Of a stretch of 64,000 nucleotides of DNA, positions 10,901 through 21,800 are shown piece after piece (position 1 is the stretch's first letter; every line of letters begins with the position of its first letter). The position numbers were made by a program, and so were the translations under genes. This DNA comes from Paroedura picta. Taxonomy: Eukaryota > Chordata > Lepidosauria > Squamata > Gekkonidae. The notes beneath the pieces were generated by a model, which was not told the DNA's origin, did no database searches, and saw nothing but the letters and a program-made list of their open reading frames with translations. The stretch covers positions 43,505,001 to 43,569,000 of the forward strand of contig NC_135376.1 of assembly GCF_049243985.1 (NCBI RefSeq), read 5' to 3'.

Positions 10901-11983
10901 ACAGAATGAACTGTCAGAATTGGTGCTGTATGTTTCTGAGAGCAACTGGCCTGAAGAAAATTAGCCAACTCTGGGCAAACAACCTTTGAAATTAGGATAC
11001 CGAGAAATTTATCTTAAGAGCCAAGCAAGCATGGATCTTCCAGGAACAACAGGACAGGGCTCAGGGATGTGGCTGGAGAAACATTATGTGCAGGTGATAA
11101 AAATGAAAGAGAAGACTTCCTGTTTGGAACTATTGTATTTGGTACCAGATGAGTACAAGTCGGATACTCTCATCAAGCCTGGATTCTGGACATGGGAGGC
11201 ATGTATTATATTTAAAATATATTGCCTTGACTTTCTAAGATGCTATAGCTGATGTATGCACACACAGAGAGTCCCCATCAATGTCTGATGGGGTATTACG
11301 AGTGTTATTAGCATGAGAGAATTTGTAACACCATTCAGTCATGTAAATAAAGAAAACATAAAACATATATACATGATACTCATACCCAGTGAATTAAATT
11401 CTGGATTCTACTAGTTTAATGAGTTTACAAATAAAGATCATTGCATACAATGAAACAAGATTTGAAAACCATGCTGAAGGTCACAACCCCTCTGACCTTG
11501 AGCCCTTCAACACCTTTGTTTATAGGTCCATGCCTCTTTTCATCGTCCAGCTGTGGAGAGTCCATCTGTACCATTTCTTGCTGCTTTGCAGGGGGATGGG
11601 AGCGGTGTTTCTGGGTGAAACATACAGAAGATTAGAAAATGGCGAAGTCTTGAGCACTTACCTTTTCTATCCTTGGCATCTGCCCTGGACTCTACTGCCT
11701 GAAGCAGTTGTTTCCCATTACTTCGCACTATGGCTTGACTATCATTGTCAAGGTGCATGCTTACTCCTGGAGTCCTTGTGTAACCTTAGTCTAATCTCTG
11801 GGCTTCCATTATACTAGCCCCATGTGTCCTCTAGAAACTGACCTCCTGCTCTTCCTCAAGCGCCAGCTTCTGTTCAATCAGTTCCGTTGCCCACTTCACT
11901 CCTTGATCAGCAGCAGCCATCTTTTCTGCATTGTCATGGAGTTGAGAATCCTCTTGGCAGCTTTCAAAACCTGGCTCAGCCAT
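4988..11983 (-). CDS. ANKRD2: ANKRD2, muscle ankyrin repeat protein, complete, nine coding exons
   Basis: Muscle ankyrin repeat protein of the MARP group, which binds titin N2A and also acts in the nucleus in stretch and stress signalling. Minus-strand exons: 11983-11843, 11610-11497, 9051-8908, 8578-8471, 7088-6990, 6688-6590, 6359-6261, 5377-5279, 5086-4988; 1002 bases, 333 residues, all phase 0. Exon 1 starts [14 protein letters not shown] and ends in a charged helix ([15 protein letters not shown]). Exon 3 holds [18 protein letters not shown], a Lys-rich stretch (residues about 114-125, likely nuclear signal) and PEPEPEEI. Exons 4-9 are ankyrin repeats, e.g. [38 protein letters not shown] and [17 protein letters not shown]; five exons are exactly 99 bases, one repeat step each. 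The end is TAEMPA then TGA, so the C-tail is shorter than human. RVRKSS (Ser about 94) fits an Akt site like that reported in mammals. ANKRD1 and ANKRD23 are paralogues, but the neighbours settle ANKRD2. Confidence 0.96.
5670..6226 (+). mobile_element. L2/CR1-clade LINE fragment, reverse transcriptase C-terminal part
   Basis: In ANKRD2 intron 7, opposite to the gene. Translates in one frame to [19 protein letters not shown], then [19 protein letters not shown] and [16 protein letters not shown], the usual run of motifs after the RT active site in L2-like elements. Upstream LLIDD stands for the LLMDG segment. Truncated at both ends and carrying stops. Confidence 0.8.
7395..7830 (-). mobile_element. 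L2-type LINE 3' end, antisense
   Basis: In ANKRD2 intron 4. Shares wording with the longer minus-strand copies at 46190-47480 and 49555-51060: 'agagctc.gtctt.caggccctg', 'ctcattccacca', 'ggggccagg.ct.aaaaaggccctgg'. It starts at the 3' UTR (GGCAGGTTACAGAATAAAA). After it comes a short duplication of 'acctatataagg' (7805-7862). Confidence 0.7.
8043..8240 (+). repeat. tRNA-derived SINE
   Basis: Head GAGGCCATAGCTTAGTGATC and AAGCACATGCTTTGTATGCA resemble a tRNA; the body ends TTATAAGGCAGTTCCACAT. Diverged copy of the SINE at 4519-4716. ANKRD2 intron 4. Confidence 0.75.
9335..9850 (-). mobile_element. CR1 LINE 3' UTR, antisense
   Basis: Carries the standard reversed CR1 3'-UTR phrases: 'ggacctccgaagtcatctaatc', 'tctccagactaaacatgctcag', 'catcctggtcaccctcccctgga', 'gtccagaaatggacacagcactctaaatgaggcctgatcagtgcag'-like order (quoted here only as short words). 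In ANKRD2 intron 2. A poly-C/poly-A run sits at 9451-9469. Confidence 0.75.
9985..10390 (+). mobile_element. LINE 3' end with tetranucleotide tail
   Basis: Contains CTGTTGTAAACTGCCCCAAG and GGGCAGTAATAGAAATTCAA, the typical 3'-terminal wording of L2-like LINEs, followed by a microsatellite of TCTG units then TAAC units (about 10341-10388). The 5' part (GAGCTCCTGGAAATGCTGCA) is less diagnostic. Confidence 0.65.
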
Positions 11984-12200
11984 CTTCCTAGACCTTATCC
12001 AGTATCCACTGGTTCTGACCCAGTCTTGCTGCAGCCACTGCTATAAAGACCTGATGTATAATTCTGTCTGATGTGACATCACAACTTCCCTCCCCTCACA
12101 AGCCTTTGTCATGAGTTCAGCCTGTCACATTCTTTCCTTGTCCAGCTGCCCAGGAGTCACCTTCCTAAAGTGGCCAGTTACTGCTCAAAGAACCGTCCGT
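11984..12200 (-). promoter_or_regulatory. Presumed ANKRD2 promoter and 5' UTR
   Basis: Region just upstream of the ANKRD2 start codon (11983). It is not CpG-rich, unlike the UBTD1 and MMS19 starts, which fits a tissue-restricted gene. A CAGCTG E-box, the kind bound by muscle bHLH factors, lies at 12143-12148. No clear TATA box. Function is inferred from position only. Confidence 0.3.
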
Positions 12201-13754
12201 GTATGAAGGGAGAGACACAAACTGCTCCCCACAGTTGTATAGCGAGTGGGGAGAATGGTGGGACGGAATGTTGGCTTAGAATCCTGTCAATTCCACACAG
12301 ACCGCTGACTCCCTCCAAGTTAGAAAGGGGGCAAGAACTGTGGCTTCATGCCCAGGTACTGTCCCGTGAGTCATTACCATTCCTGGTATATCTGTCTTTC
12401 ATGCAAACATACCTACACAAACCCATACCCCACAAACCCATAAACATACTGATAAGCCCCCTCGGAAGAAAGAGTCCCAGTACAGGGCTGAAAGTTCCAA
12501 ACTATGAGCTGTATCATCTGACATAAGAACATCTATAATGTTCTATTCATATATGAAAAGAGGCATGTGTAATAATGTTATTCTAATGTTCTCAGTAGCT
12601 TTGCTTAAGTGTCCCTTTGGCCGCCCAACTTAATTCTCTGCCAGTATGAGAAGTGAAATGTTACGTGTTTGATTTATAGCCTGCTCTAGCCTACGGTCTT
12701 AAAATGTCTCATGGCACTTTTTCCAAATACGTTGCCATTTCCTAGCTACATTTTACATTTTTAGCCCATTGCTATGGGTGCCATGTGCTCCCCAGGAGTC
12801 TACTTGCATGGACACACCCTCAAGCAGCTGGGCTCTGCCAGGAAACCGCTTACCAACCTGCCAACTACTAACTTAGGCACAAAGCCTGGAACAGTAAGCC
12901 TGGAACACTTTGAATAACATTGGGTGAGCTGGGGGCAGCAGAGAGAACAGCACGAGGAGGGGCTGAGCTGGGAGCTATTTGTGGTGATGGACACACCGCT
13001 CTGTCTCTCACAGTCTCATTCCCCCCAAATTGCACCATGACAGCAGAGCCAAGATGCCACTGGATTCAGGCTTCATTGACCTCATTCCTGAAAATTCCTC
13101 GGTGCTCCTCCAAAGAAAAGGAGGAGGTCCTGTTTTCTAATTACCAGTTCAAGAATTTATCACTTGGGGTTATCTTCCCAGTCTAGCAAGCAGCTTCCGT
13201 ATACACTTGAATGAACCTATGCAGTCAAGCAAGACTCCCTTTAGAGAAGGAGGCAGGAAGGCAGGCAATGTATTCAGACATATTTTGGACCACATTCCAA
13301 TCGAGTTCAAAGCCGCAGATACTATTATAGTCATCCCTGCTTTAGAAGACACATGGACCTTTTTTCTACCCTAGTCTGCAACACCCAGTTTTCACCTAAA
13401 CAAGCCAGTGTTCGTAACTGGCAAGGCTGAATGAGACCTCCATATTCCATGGCAGTCCACCATTTGCTGGGTGGCAGCAGTGGTGGGAGGCTTTGGCCTG
13501 TGCCTCTGGCTTGAGGGCTATCTGGCAGGCTGCTCGGGAAAACAGGATGGTGGCTTAGCTGAAAACTGTTCTTCTGATCCAACAAGGCTCCTCTCCTGCT
13601 ATACTGAAAATTAGTTGGTATTAAAAGAGAGAATTTCTATCACTTAGTAACAGGACATGTGTGCCAGTTCACATGTCACTTGATAGATGCAGATTGGAAA
13701 AATTAATTACATAGTGTAAATAAGTATTTGAGACATTGTAAAAGCTTATGTAAA

Positions 13755-13880
13755 CCTCTGAGATTATTATTATTATTTATTAGATTTATTTCCCGCCACT
13801 CCCCGTAGGCTCGTGGCAGGTCACAATAGTCTTATCCCCATTAAAATACCCATTAAAAGACTTTAAAAACAATCCCAACG
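13755..13880 (-). mobile_element. L2-type LINE 3' terminus, antisense
   Basis: (ATT)n tail then TTTATTTCCCGCCACTCCCC and 'ctcgtggcaggtcacaat', the reverse of the 'gggagtggcggg.aata' ending seen on the plus strand near 26770. Confidence 0.65.
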
Positions 13881-13937
13881 TGGCAAAAGCTCTCATTATT
13901 CCTACCCCCTGCTATCAGATAGAAAGCCTCAGACACA

Positions 13938-14030
13938 GCATACATTCATGTGATGAAGGGAGCTTTGACTCTTGAGTTTATACCCTGAAAATCTTTTTAC
14001 GTCTCTACAGTGCTACTGCACTCTAACATA
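13938..14030 (+). repeat. Diverged copy of the hammerhead-like repeat
   Basis: Reads GATGAAGGGAGCTTTGACTC then TTTATACCCTGAAAATCTTT and GTGCTACTGCACTC. This is the same order of parts as the minus-strand copy at 2376-2500, with a decayed GAAA segment. Confidence 0.45.
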
Positions 14031-14394
14031 TATTTAGATCATCAGTGTACATTTGTTTCTGGACTTGACCTATTAAGCAGCCAAGTTGCCTTGGCAAAAA
14101 TGGCCAATGTGATCTGATATGTCATTTATTTTTTCCTGCCTTCCCCTTTCTTGCATGCAGGTGTGCAATTTACACCTGTGCAAATAAGGTGAGGCAACAG
14201 ACAGGGTCTTGCCAAGTGCTCTTTTTCCTTTTTAAAAAAGGACAACTGCTGCAGCCCTGAAGTAACCTTGGGATATATTAGATACTATTATTGTTCAATA
14301 CATTATTCTAGTGTTTGTTTCAGGAAGCACCAGATGTGCCCAGAATCTGTTACCATTTCCATGTTTTCTTTTAACTATAAATATAATGTAAATA

Positions 14395-14575
14395 AATGGC
14401 AGAGGGCAAACCAGTCTTTTGGTATTTTTTTAAATTGTATTTTTATATTCCAAAACTTAAGATTATTACATTTTAAATTTTGTAAATTTAAATTGTCTCT
14501 TAAATGTTCTTATCTGCCCAGAGCCTCCAGGGAAGGGAGGATTAGAAATGTAATAATAAAATAAATAAAAAATAA
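14395..14575 (+). mobile_element. LINE 3' end fragment
   Basis: AT-rich body followed by CTGCCCAGAGCCTCCAGGGA, a LINE-type '.gccc.gagcc....gg.aggg' terminus, and an AATAAAATAAATAAA tail. Confidence 0.55.
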
Positions 14576-15082
14576 TGCCATTGAGGGCTATTGTGATTAA
14601 ACCCCTTAACCGTTCCTCCCCTGCTAAAGATTTCCCTCTGCCTCTTTATCTTTTCCTAGTATGAGCTCTGAAACTGTGAACAATTATTTATACAGGGAAA
14701 TCAGCAAATGCAAGAAAAGTTCAGCATCCTTCCTTCTCATCCACGGATCCTCCCATATAACTAACTGCCTTCCCTTCACTTAATCATTTCTAGTTCTGTC
14801 CTGAAACATGGCCTTGCATTTCACAGTAGTTTGATGTCTCGTCTCATCTCCCCCTTGGTAGCATCATGTCCCTTACCTGACTTGGGCCAGGTTGGTAAGT
14901 ATTTCTTCCCAGCCAGAGTAGGAACTCAGATTGTCTAAGTAATGAGTCTGCTCCTTCCCACTAAGCATTTGAATGCTTTCCAATGCGAAAGAAATAGTTC
15001 AAAGCTTTCTTCAAATAAGAAAGAAAGCCAGGTTCAGGTTAAATCAGGCAACAGGACAGGTTTATGGCTAGTTGGAAAAGGT

Positions 15083-15088
15083 TTTATT
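15083..15088 (-). terminator. Candidate poly(A) signal of UBTD1
   Basis: AATAAA on the minus strand, about 745 bases past the UBTD1 stop at 15834. No repeat lies between stop and signal, so this is a plausible natural 3' UTR. Confidence 0.5.
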
Positions 15089-15833
15089 GATAAATTACAC
15101 TGAGATCTATACATACAAGAACAATCCTCCATTTCCCCCCATCTAACTGAATGGCTGTCTATATATCCAGAACGCATTATCTGTCCCACTGGCTCATCAC
15201 AGGTGACTGCACAAACAGGATTGTTCTCAGTATTCACTGGACCAAATAGTGGGAACCAGTTACAGCACGGTGTTTGACATGACATCCTGGCCTTGTGCCC
15301 AGCAAGGTACTTTTTTCTGGGGGATGCTTTGGTCTCAAGCTCCCTAGAAAAGCTTCTTGATGCCCAAGTGGCAAGATGTATGTGCAGTCCCTGAAGGGAC
15401 TAACTGCACAGTCTCTCAAGCTAGGCTTAGAAGCCCAGTGCAGACAGCTCCAGCTTGGTTGGGGCTGAGAAGAAGAGGAGGAAGGCATGTGTTTCAGTAC
15501 CAATCTAGAAACGGGGGATAAAGGCAAGAGAGTCAATCCTTGGAGAGTGGGGGGCAGGGTCTGGGTGGTATAAAAAATGGCCCTAAGGATCATGAGAGGC
15601 AAACCATGGGAAGAATCCACCCTCAAGACTGCCCACCTGTGCTGCTTGTCACCCCTTGTCTGTGCCCTGCAGCAAGTGAACATGTGCAATTCTCTAAAGC
15701 CCACCACAAAATCTCCCAGCCATAGTTCGAAGGACACAGTCTGTTTTCCCCAGGCACAAGAGCAGCCTCGTTCATGGGGGTTGCAGCTCACCCCCTGGGC
15801 CACAGAATGGGCCCTGTGCCAGCAACCTCCAAC

Positions 15834-18800
15834 TCAGTTCCTTGGTGCAGACGGCTGATTGATGATGACTTGGATGACAAAGTCCTTCTGAATTTTGGTT
15901 TCTTGAAGGCGGGTCCGGTCGGTCAGGAGCTTGCCAGAAAAAAACCAGCGCTGCCAGCTAGGCTCCAGCCCCTCCTGGGCAAAGAGTTGCTTTTTAAGCT
16001 GCCCAATAGTGTCAGTCATGCTGGCGCTCAGGCGCACGTCCTTGCCAGTGGAGAGGCGCACTTTGAGAGGGAATTCATGCCGGGTGTTGGGTGCTGGCTC
16101 AGGGGGCTCCGTGCCCTCCTCTTCGCTCCTCTCCATAATCAGATTGACAGGCGGGGCAAGGCAATAAACAGGGAGCTGGTACCGGTTTCCTAATTCGTCA
16201 TAGCACTCAGTAAGGGAGCCTGCAAGATAAGAAACAAACCAGTAGAGGGCATGAGAAGCCTGGGATAAAAGTATGCCTTTCCACAGGCATATTTGAGACC
16301 AAGCTCAAGTCTATACTGAATTCCCCAAAGCCTATGAAAAATAGGATTCCCAATTTTTCCTCTAAATCTTAATCTCGTTCCTGATGCCCACGCATCTGGT
16401 TATGTCCACCAATGTCCTAAATTCCTTCCAACTTTCTTTGCTATTCCCTAAACTTATGCAGTTTCAGACTACACCCCGTTCCCAGCCTTTGGATGTACTC
16501 TTAATTTTGGGGCAGCACCCCAGGTACCCCAGCTTCATGACTCTCCCAGCTCTCTTTGAACCATCTGAACCTGATCTTTTCCAACAAATGGATATAAGAC
16601 TGTCCAATCTCCAATTCCAATTACATGCATTTTGCACACATGGTAGAAAGGCATGGCTTTATAAACTTTTGCAAACACATCTGTTGCACAACACATATTA
16701 CATTTTTGTTGATGTTTTATTTCATAACTGTAGCAAAGGACAACAGTGTTGCCTTGAGAAAGACACTAGAGAAGGGAGCAGAAAGAGTCAACCCTGTTTC
16801 ACCCAACATACCATGGGGCAAGGTAACACCAGCACCATCGATAATGGCCTGCGCTAGCCCATGGTCATTTGCCTCCACAGCATAGGCGGCAGCTTTGAGT
16901 GCATCCCAGATCTCTTTGCGGCCTTCGAAGGCTGGTGCTGTATCCCAGAACTCGTCCCGTTTGCTTCGCAACTGCCCATCTGTCATAGGGTAATCACTCT
17001 TCCACTTGGGGCGCTCCTTCTTTAGAGGTTCATTGCGACCTGTAATAGTAGAGACAGACTTCAAATGAAGCCCCAAAGACAGACACCCCCCCCACACACA
17101 CACACACACCTGCTGGGCTCAGTTTCCTTTGTGTTTACAGCAGCTACTGCCCCATCTCTTCACAGCCAAACTCTGGCAAGTGGCACTTCTGCTCCCCCTG
17201 TGATGAGCTGCACATGGCCAATACCCATAGCTTTCTTCCACCCCCACCCCACCCCCAGCTCTCTGCTCAGAGTCTTAAGAGAGTTTTCCATCCTGTACAG
17301 TATTTATAGCTCAGAGAATTAGCCAGGGAATAAGCCATGGGGCTGCAGCCGGGTGGGTGGCAACAATTTGCAAAGCCGGGGGAGGCTGAACTCCTGGAAG
17401 ACAAAGACACTAGGAGAGGCGGAAGCATAAACATTGAAGTCAGCTCAGCCAGGCTCTCTTCCTAATCATGTCACTGGCTCCAGGGTAGCTCTTTTTTCCT
17501 ACTGCTTTGTCAAAGGCAGGACTCCATAGATCAAAACAATTTCTGACAGACACTGACTCAACACTTCTTTGTAAACATCTCATAAAAATAAGTTCTACAC
17601 CATTTTAAATCAACTGGTCCCATTGTCTGATCCTCTTCAATCTCCTACCTAAAGATACTGATTTTCCTCTCCCTTTCCACAGAAAAAAATGTTCCATTCC
17701 CAGTCTTATCTTTACTTCTGTCATCTAAATCTTTCATGGTTTGCCTACGAAATTATATGTCATTCAAAAACTGAACCACAGGCTAGCTCAGGAACAACCA
17801 ATACCATCAAAAAGACTGAATACAATAAACCTTTTTCTGCACCTATGATTTGCTCCAGTTTTACAGTAGATTCCTGTCTGGTCTTTTAATGTATGCATTT
17901 TATGTCGCTTTTGGAATGGAAGTGTTTTGGGTTTTTCCCCTCTTCTTCATACTTTTCCCACCATTCAGGGATCCAAACAATTTCAGTTTACTGTTTCCTC
18001 AGTTCATTTAAGAGTGGTGTTACCATATTCAGCTGCGGGACAACTTTCTCTTATCCCATTCTCCTTTCCTGTCTTCCAAACGGTACCCTTTTCCTCTTCC
18101 CCAACCCCTACGATACCCAGCAATGGGAGACTGGGCAAGGAGGGTGTGCTTGGCATTCCTTGGTTGGATCAGCGGTTCCCTGAGGAGGAAGGCAAATTGG
18201 TGGGGAGGACTAAGGTACAGCAGTAACAAGCTTGCCCAAAAACAAGGGGGTGGCAGATTACAGTGGATGAGCAATAACGTTGTGAGTGTCCTGCATTGTG
18301 TGTGGGGGTTGGATTAGATGACCCAAGAGGTCCCTTCCAATTCTGTTATTCTATGATTCTATGAAAACAGCCGAGACCTTCCTCTTAGCACCAAGCATTT
18401 GATTGGCTCCCCCTCCCCTTTTACCTATTTATAAGTATAAAATGGTAATATGAGCTATATATGTATTTATTGTTTGCAACTAAAAAACAACAAGCATAAA
18501 TGGAATGATGGGGGGGAATAAACTAATTTTTTTTCAGTTACCCAGATGGGGATTGAGCCTAGGACTTTTACATCTGAAGTCTGTTGACATACACAAGGTT
18601 AGGGTTAGGGGCAGGGGAAGAGTAAAAAGGGCACCTTTTGGAAGACAGGGAAGGAGAGAGAAAGCCACCCTGCAGCTGAGTTCTTGTTTCAAAAAGTTAA
18701 CCCTCTAGAAGCCTGGAGCTTCCTGCAAAGGTCATTTTTAAAAGCATTAGATTGAAAATGAATTACATTATATGGAAGGGGTTAAGTTTTGGTGGAACAT

Positions 18801-21800
18801 GGCTAACAGAGAGAAAATGCAAGAGACTGATGAACCTCCTGCGGTATCATCATAAACTTAAAATGTAATGTCCACCATGAAATCAACCAATACAGCGCTT
18901 TGTTCAAAACTAACACTGCAAGATTGTTGACCTCCCTACCCCAAAAACAGCACCATTTGCTAAAACATCAACATGCTCAACAAAAAATCAGGCTTCCTTT
19001 GCAAGGTTAATAAAGTGGTTTAAGAATATAATCTAATGTAAGAGCCAGTTTGGTGTAGTGGTTAGGAGTGTGGACTTTTAATCTGGTGAGCCGGGTTTGA
19101 ATCTGTGCTCCCCCACATGCAACAAGCTGGGCGACCTTGGTCTTGTCATAGCACTGAGAAAACTGCTCTGACTGAGTAGGAATATCAGGGCTTACTCAGC
19201 CTCACCCAGCTCACAGGGTGTCTGTTGTGGGGAGAGGAAAGGGAAGGCGATTGTAAGCCACTTTGAGACTCCTTCGGGTAGAGAAAAGCAGCATATAAGA
19301 ACCAACTCTTCTTTTTCTTCTAAGTTAATTTAATATAAATTAATTCACATGTTCAATTAAATTGTTTATAATTACCTTTAAGGCCATACGCGGTCAGGGC
19401 CAAATGTACCACGGCCCATGGGCTGGGAGGGCAGCCACGCGACACCAGGGACGCGAGGCCTTTGCCGCAGCGCGAAGACCGGGCCTGCCATGTCCCCGAC
19501 TCACCGGCCATGGTCTTTTCCCCGCGCCGAGTGCCACCCACCGCGGGGGAGGGCCCGGGGAGCGCGGCATGTCCGGCCGCAGGACTGCCAGGCCCCGCGA
19601 AGGCTTCACTGGGGAGGGGGCCATTTTATTTTTAAATAAAATGGGCTTTCCCCCTAGTCTCAGAATGTGCTAGAATACATCCAGTCCTTATCATGGCTGT
19701 TTTTTCTTTACCTTCCCCCATTTAAATTATTTTGTTATTTAATGACCTTGTATTTTTCTGAACGTCTGAGGAGCTCCTCAAGTATGTAGAAACATTGACA
19801 TTTGTTTGTGGCTTGCCTGGTTTGCTGTTTTCAAGACTGGCATGAGGGCCAGAAACATTATTCTTAGATCTAGTCATTAACATACACATCTGAGACTCAG
19901 GATGCAACTGTTACTCAGAACTCTAATACAGGGGTTGCCACCTGCTACCACATATAATGATGTGGCAAACAGAGCCAAAATTGTGAGCATAATTACTGGG
20001 ATATGTCTGAAACGGTTAGGAATGTTCTGGGTTCCAAAACAAGAAGTAAACATATTACAAAAAGGCCATTTTGAAATGCCAAGCATACTATAATGCCAGA
20101 TATTCAGACAGGCCTCCAAACTAGTCATGACTTGGTCATTTGCATTACTGTTTTATTTTCTGACTAGTAATAAAGGCCATTTATAAAAACGGGCCAAAAC
20201 TGGGAAGCAGCGAGAGGGAGCACGGAATCGGTAGGGAGGGGTGGGTGGAGGGCGCTGTGTGGGTGCGGGGCGGACTTGCGTTGGTCAGCGCGTGTCTCAC
20301 CGGTGAAGCTGGTGTTGCGGAGGTCGGGCTGGTATAGCCGAGCGGGAGTGGCACGGGCGGTAGGGGTTGGCGGTAGGTTGAGGGGGAGGCGGAGGGGAAC
20401 GGCGGCTGGGCAGAAGTTGGCGCATGTGTGTCCTGTCGTCGTGATGTAGGTGGGGGTAGAGTGGGGAAGGGAAGGCCTAGCCGCAGCGCCGAGCGTTCCG
20501 GGGGAGAACGGGGCGATGGCGGAGAGGGGGCGACGGCAATGAGTGAGACGGGGCGACGGGCGAGACGGTCAGTAGGGGTGCGCCGGAAGGCGGCTGGGTG
20601 GGTGGCGTGGTAAAAGGTCGTGTTGGGGGGGGGAGTGGTTGTTGGGGGAAGCGCGGCACAGTCGTGGGAGCGTGTTGGGGGGGTGTTAGCGTGGTCTGCA
20701 GCGCCGAGCGTTCCGGGGGAGAACGGGGCGATGGCGGAGAGGGGGCGACGGCGATGAGTGAGACGGGGCGACGGGTGAGACGGTCAGTAGGGGCGCGCCG
20801 GAAGGCGGCTGGGTGGGTGGCGTGGTAAAAGGTCGTGTTGGGGGGGGAGTGGTTGTTGGGGGAAGCGCGGCACAGTCGTGGGAGCGTGTTGGGGGGGTGT
20901 TAGCGCGGTCCAGGGTGAAGAAGTGAAGGGGGGGGTAGCGGCGGGTGGTGGCTGACCTGGGTCGCATGGCGGCGGCGTTGGGGTCGCGGAGTTGGGCGGT
21001 GGCAGCGTGCTGTTGGCGGGAAGGCTAAATGGGAGGCACGGGATTCCTTCCCTGCTCCCAGGCGAAGTTGGGAGGGCGTGCACCTGGAAAGGAGCAGGGC
21101 CGCCGCGTCTTTGACGCGGCGGCCCTGCTCCTTTCCCCGCACTGCGTCTGGCCGCCTTCTCCCGCCTTCTCCCCGCACTGTGCGGACTGGCCTCCCCCGC
21201 ACTGAGGCGAAGTCCACTCCGAGGCTCTCCCAAGCCTTCTCCTGGCTTCGCGCGGCTCCCCATTACCTGCTTCGGGCGGGATGGACACTTGGAGGGGCCA
21301 ATCAGGAGCCGCTTCGCGGCTCCTGATTGGCCCCTCCGAGTTTTTATCCCAGACAGGGCCCGCCCTAACTCCTCCCACAGAGCTCTTACTGCTTTATTCA
21401 GTCTGTGGCGCTCCGCGCCACGGGGCTGTTTAAAGATTTCAGATTTCTATTCATCAATATCCATAAAGTAATGGTGCAGTCATTAGAGTGTTGGATTAGA
21501 AATGAGGAGACCTGGGTTCAAAATCAAATCCCTGCTTGGCCGTGGAAGTTCACTGAGTGACCTTGAACTGGCCCCTCTTTCTCAGCATTACCTACCTCAC
21601 TGAGATGTTGCTGTGAGGCTAAAATGGAAGAGGGGCGAATGATGTTGTAAGGTACTCTGGGTCTCCATTGGGGACAAAACCAGGGACTAAATAAAGCATA
21701 ATTCCATTCTAAAGTTTAACAGTATGAAAATTCAAGCCATAAAACAAAAAGCTCCATGAGATGAGAGGAGGGTGAATCTGGTCGAAAATCAGGATTTTAA

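Larger units (their letters stand above)
12200..15082. other. ANKRD2-UBTD1 intergenic stretch
   Basis: Between the ANKRD2 start and the UBTD1 3' end. Apart from the LINE tails at 13755-13880 and 14395-14575 and the repeat at 13938-14030, I recognise nothing; no frame with family resemblance. Confidence 0.5.

Noticed and set aside
15234-15803. 189-codon minus-strand frame in the UBTD1 3' UTR
   Set aside because: It lies downstream of the UBTD1 stop within the presumed 3' UTR, and I see no domain or conserved motif.
18598-18615. Telomere-like GGTTAGGGTTAGGGG
   Set aside because: Only about two units of TTAGGG; too short to call an interstitial telomere array.
19041-19110. Possible tRNA gene (A-box and B-box present)
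   Set aside because: It cannot fold into a full cloverleaf by eye and is repeated with the same 3' body at four other places, so it is a SINE head.
20784-21263. 159-codon minus-strand frame and overlapping frames in the GC-rich block
   Set aside because: Proline-, arginine- and glycine-rich in every frame, repeated with the tandem units, and without any domain; high GC simply removes stops.
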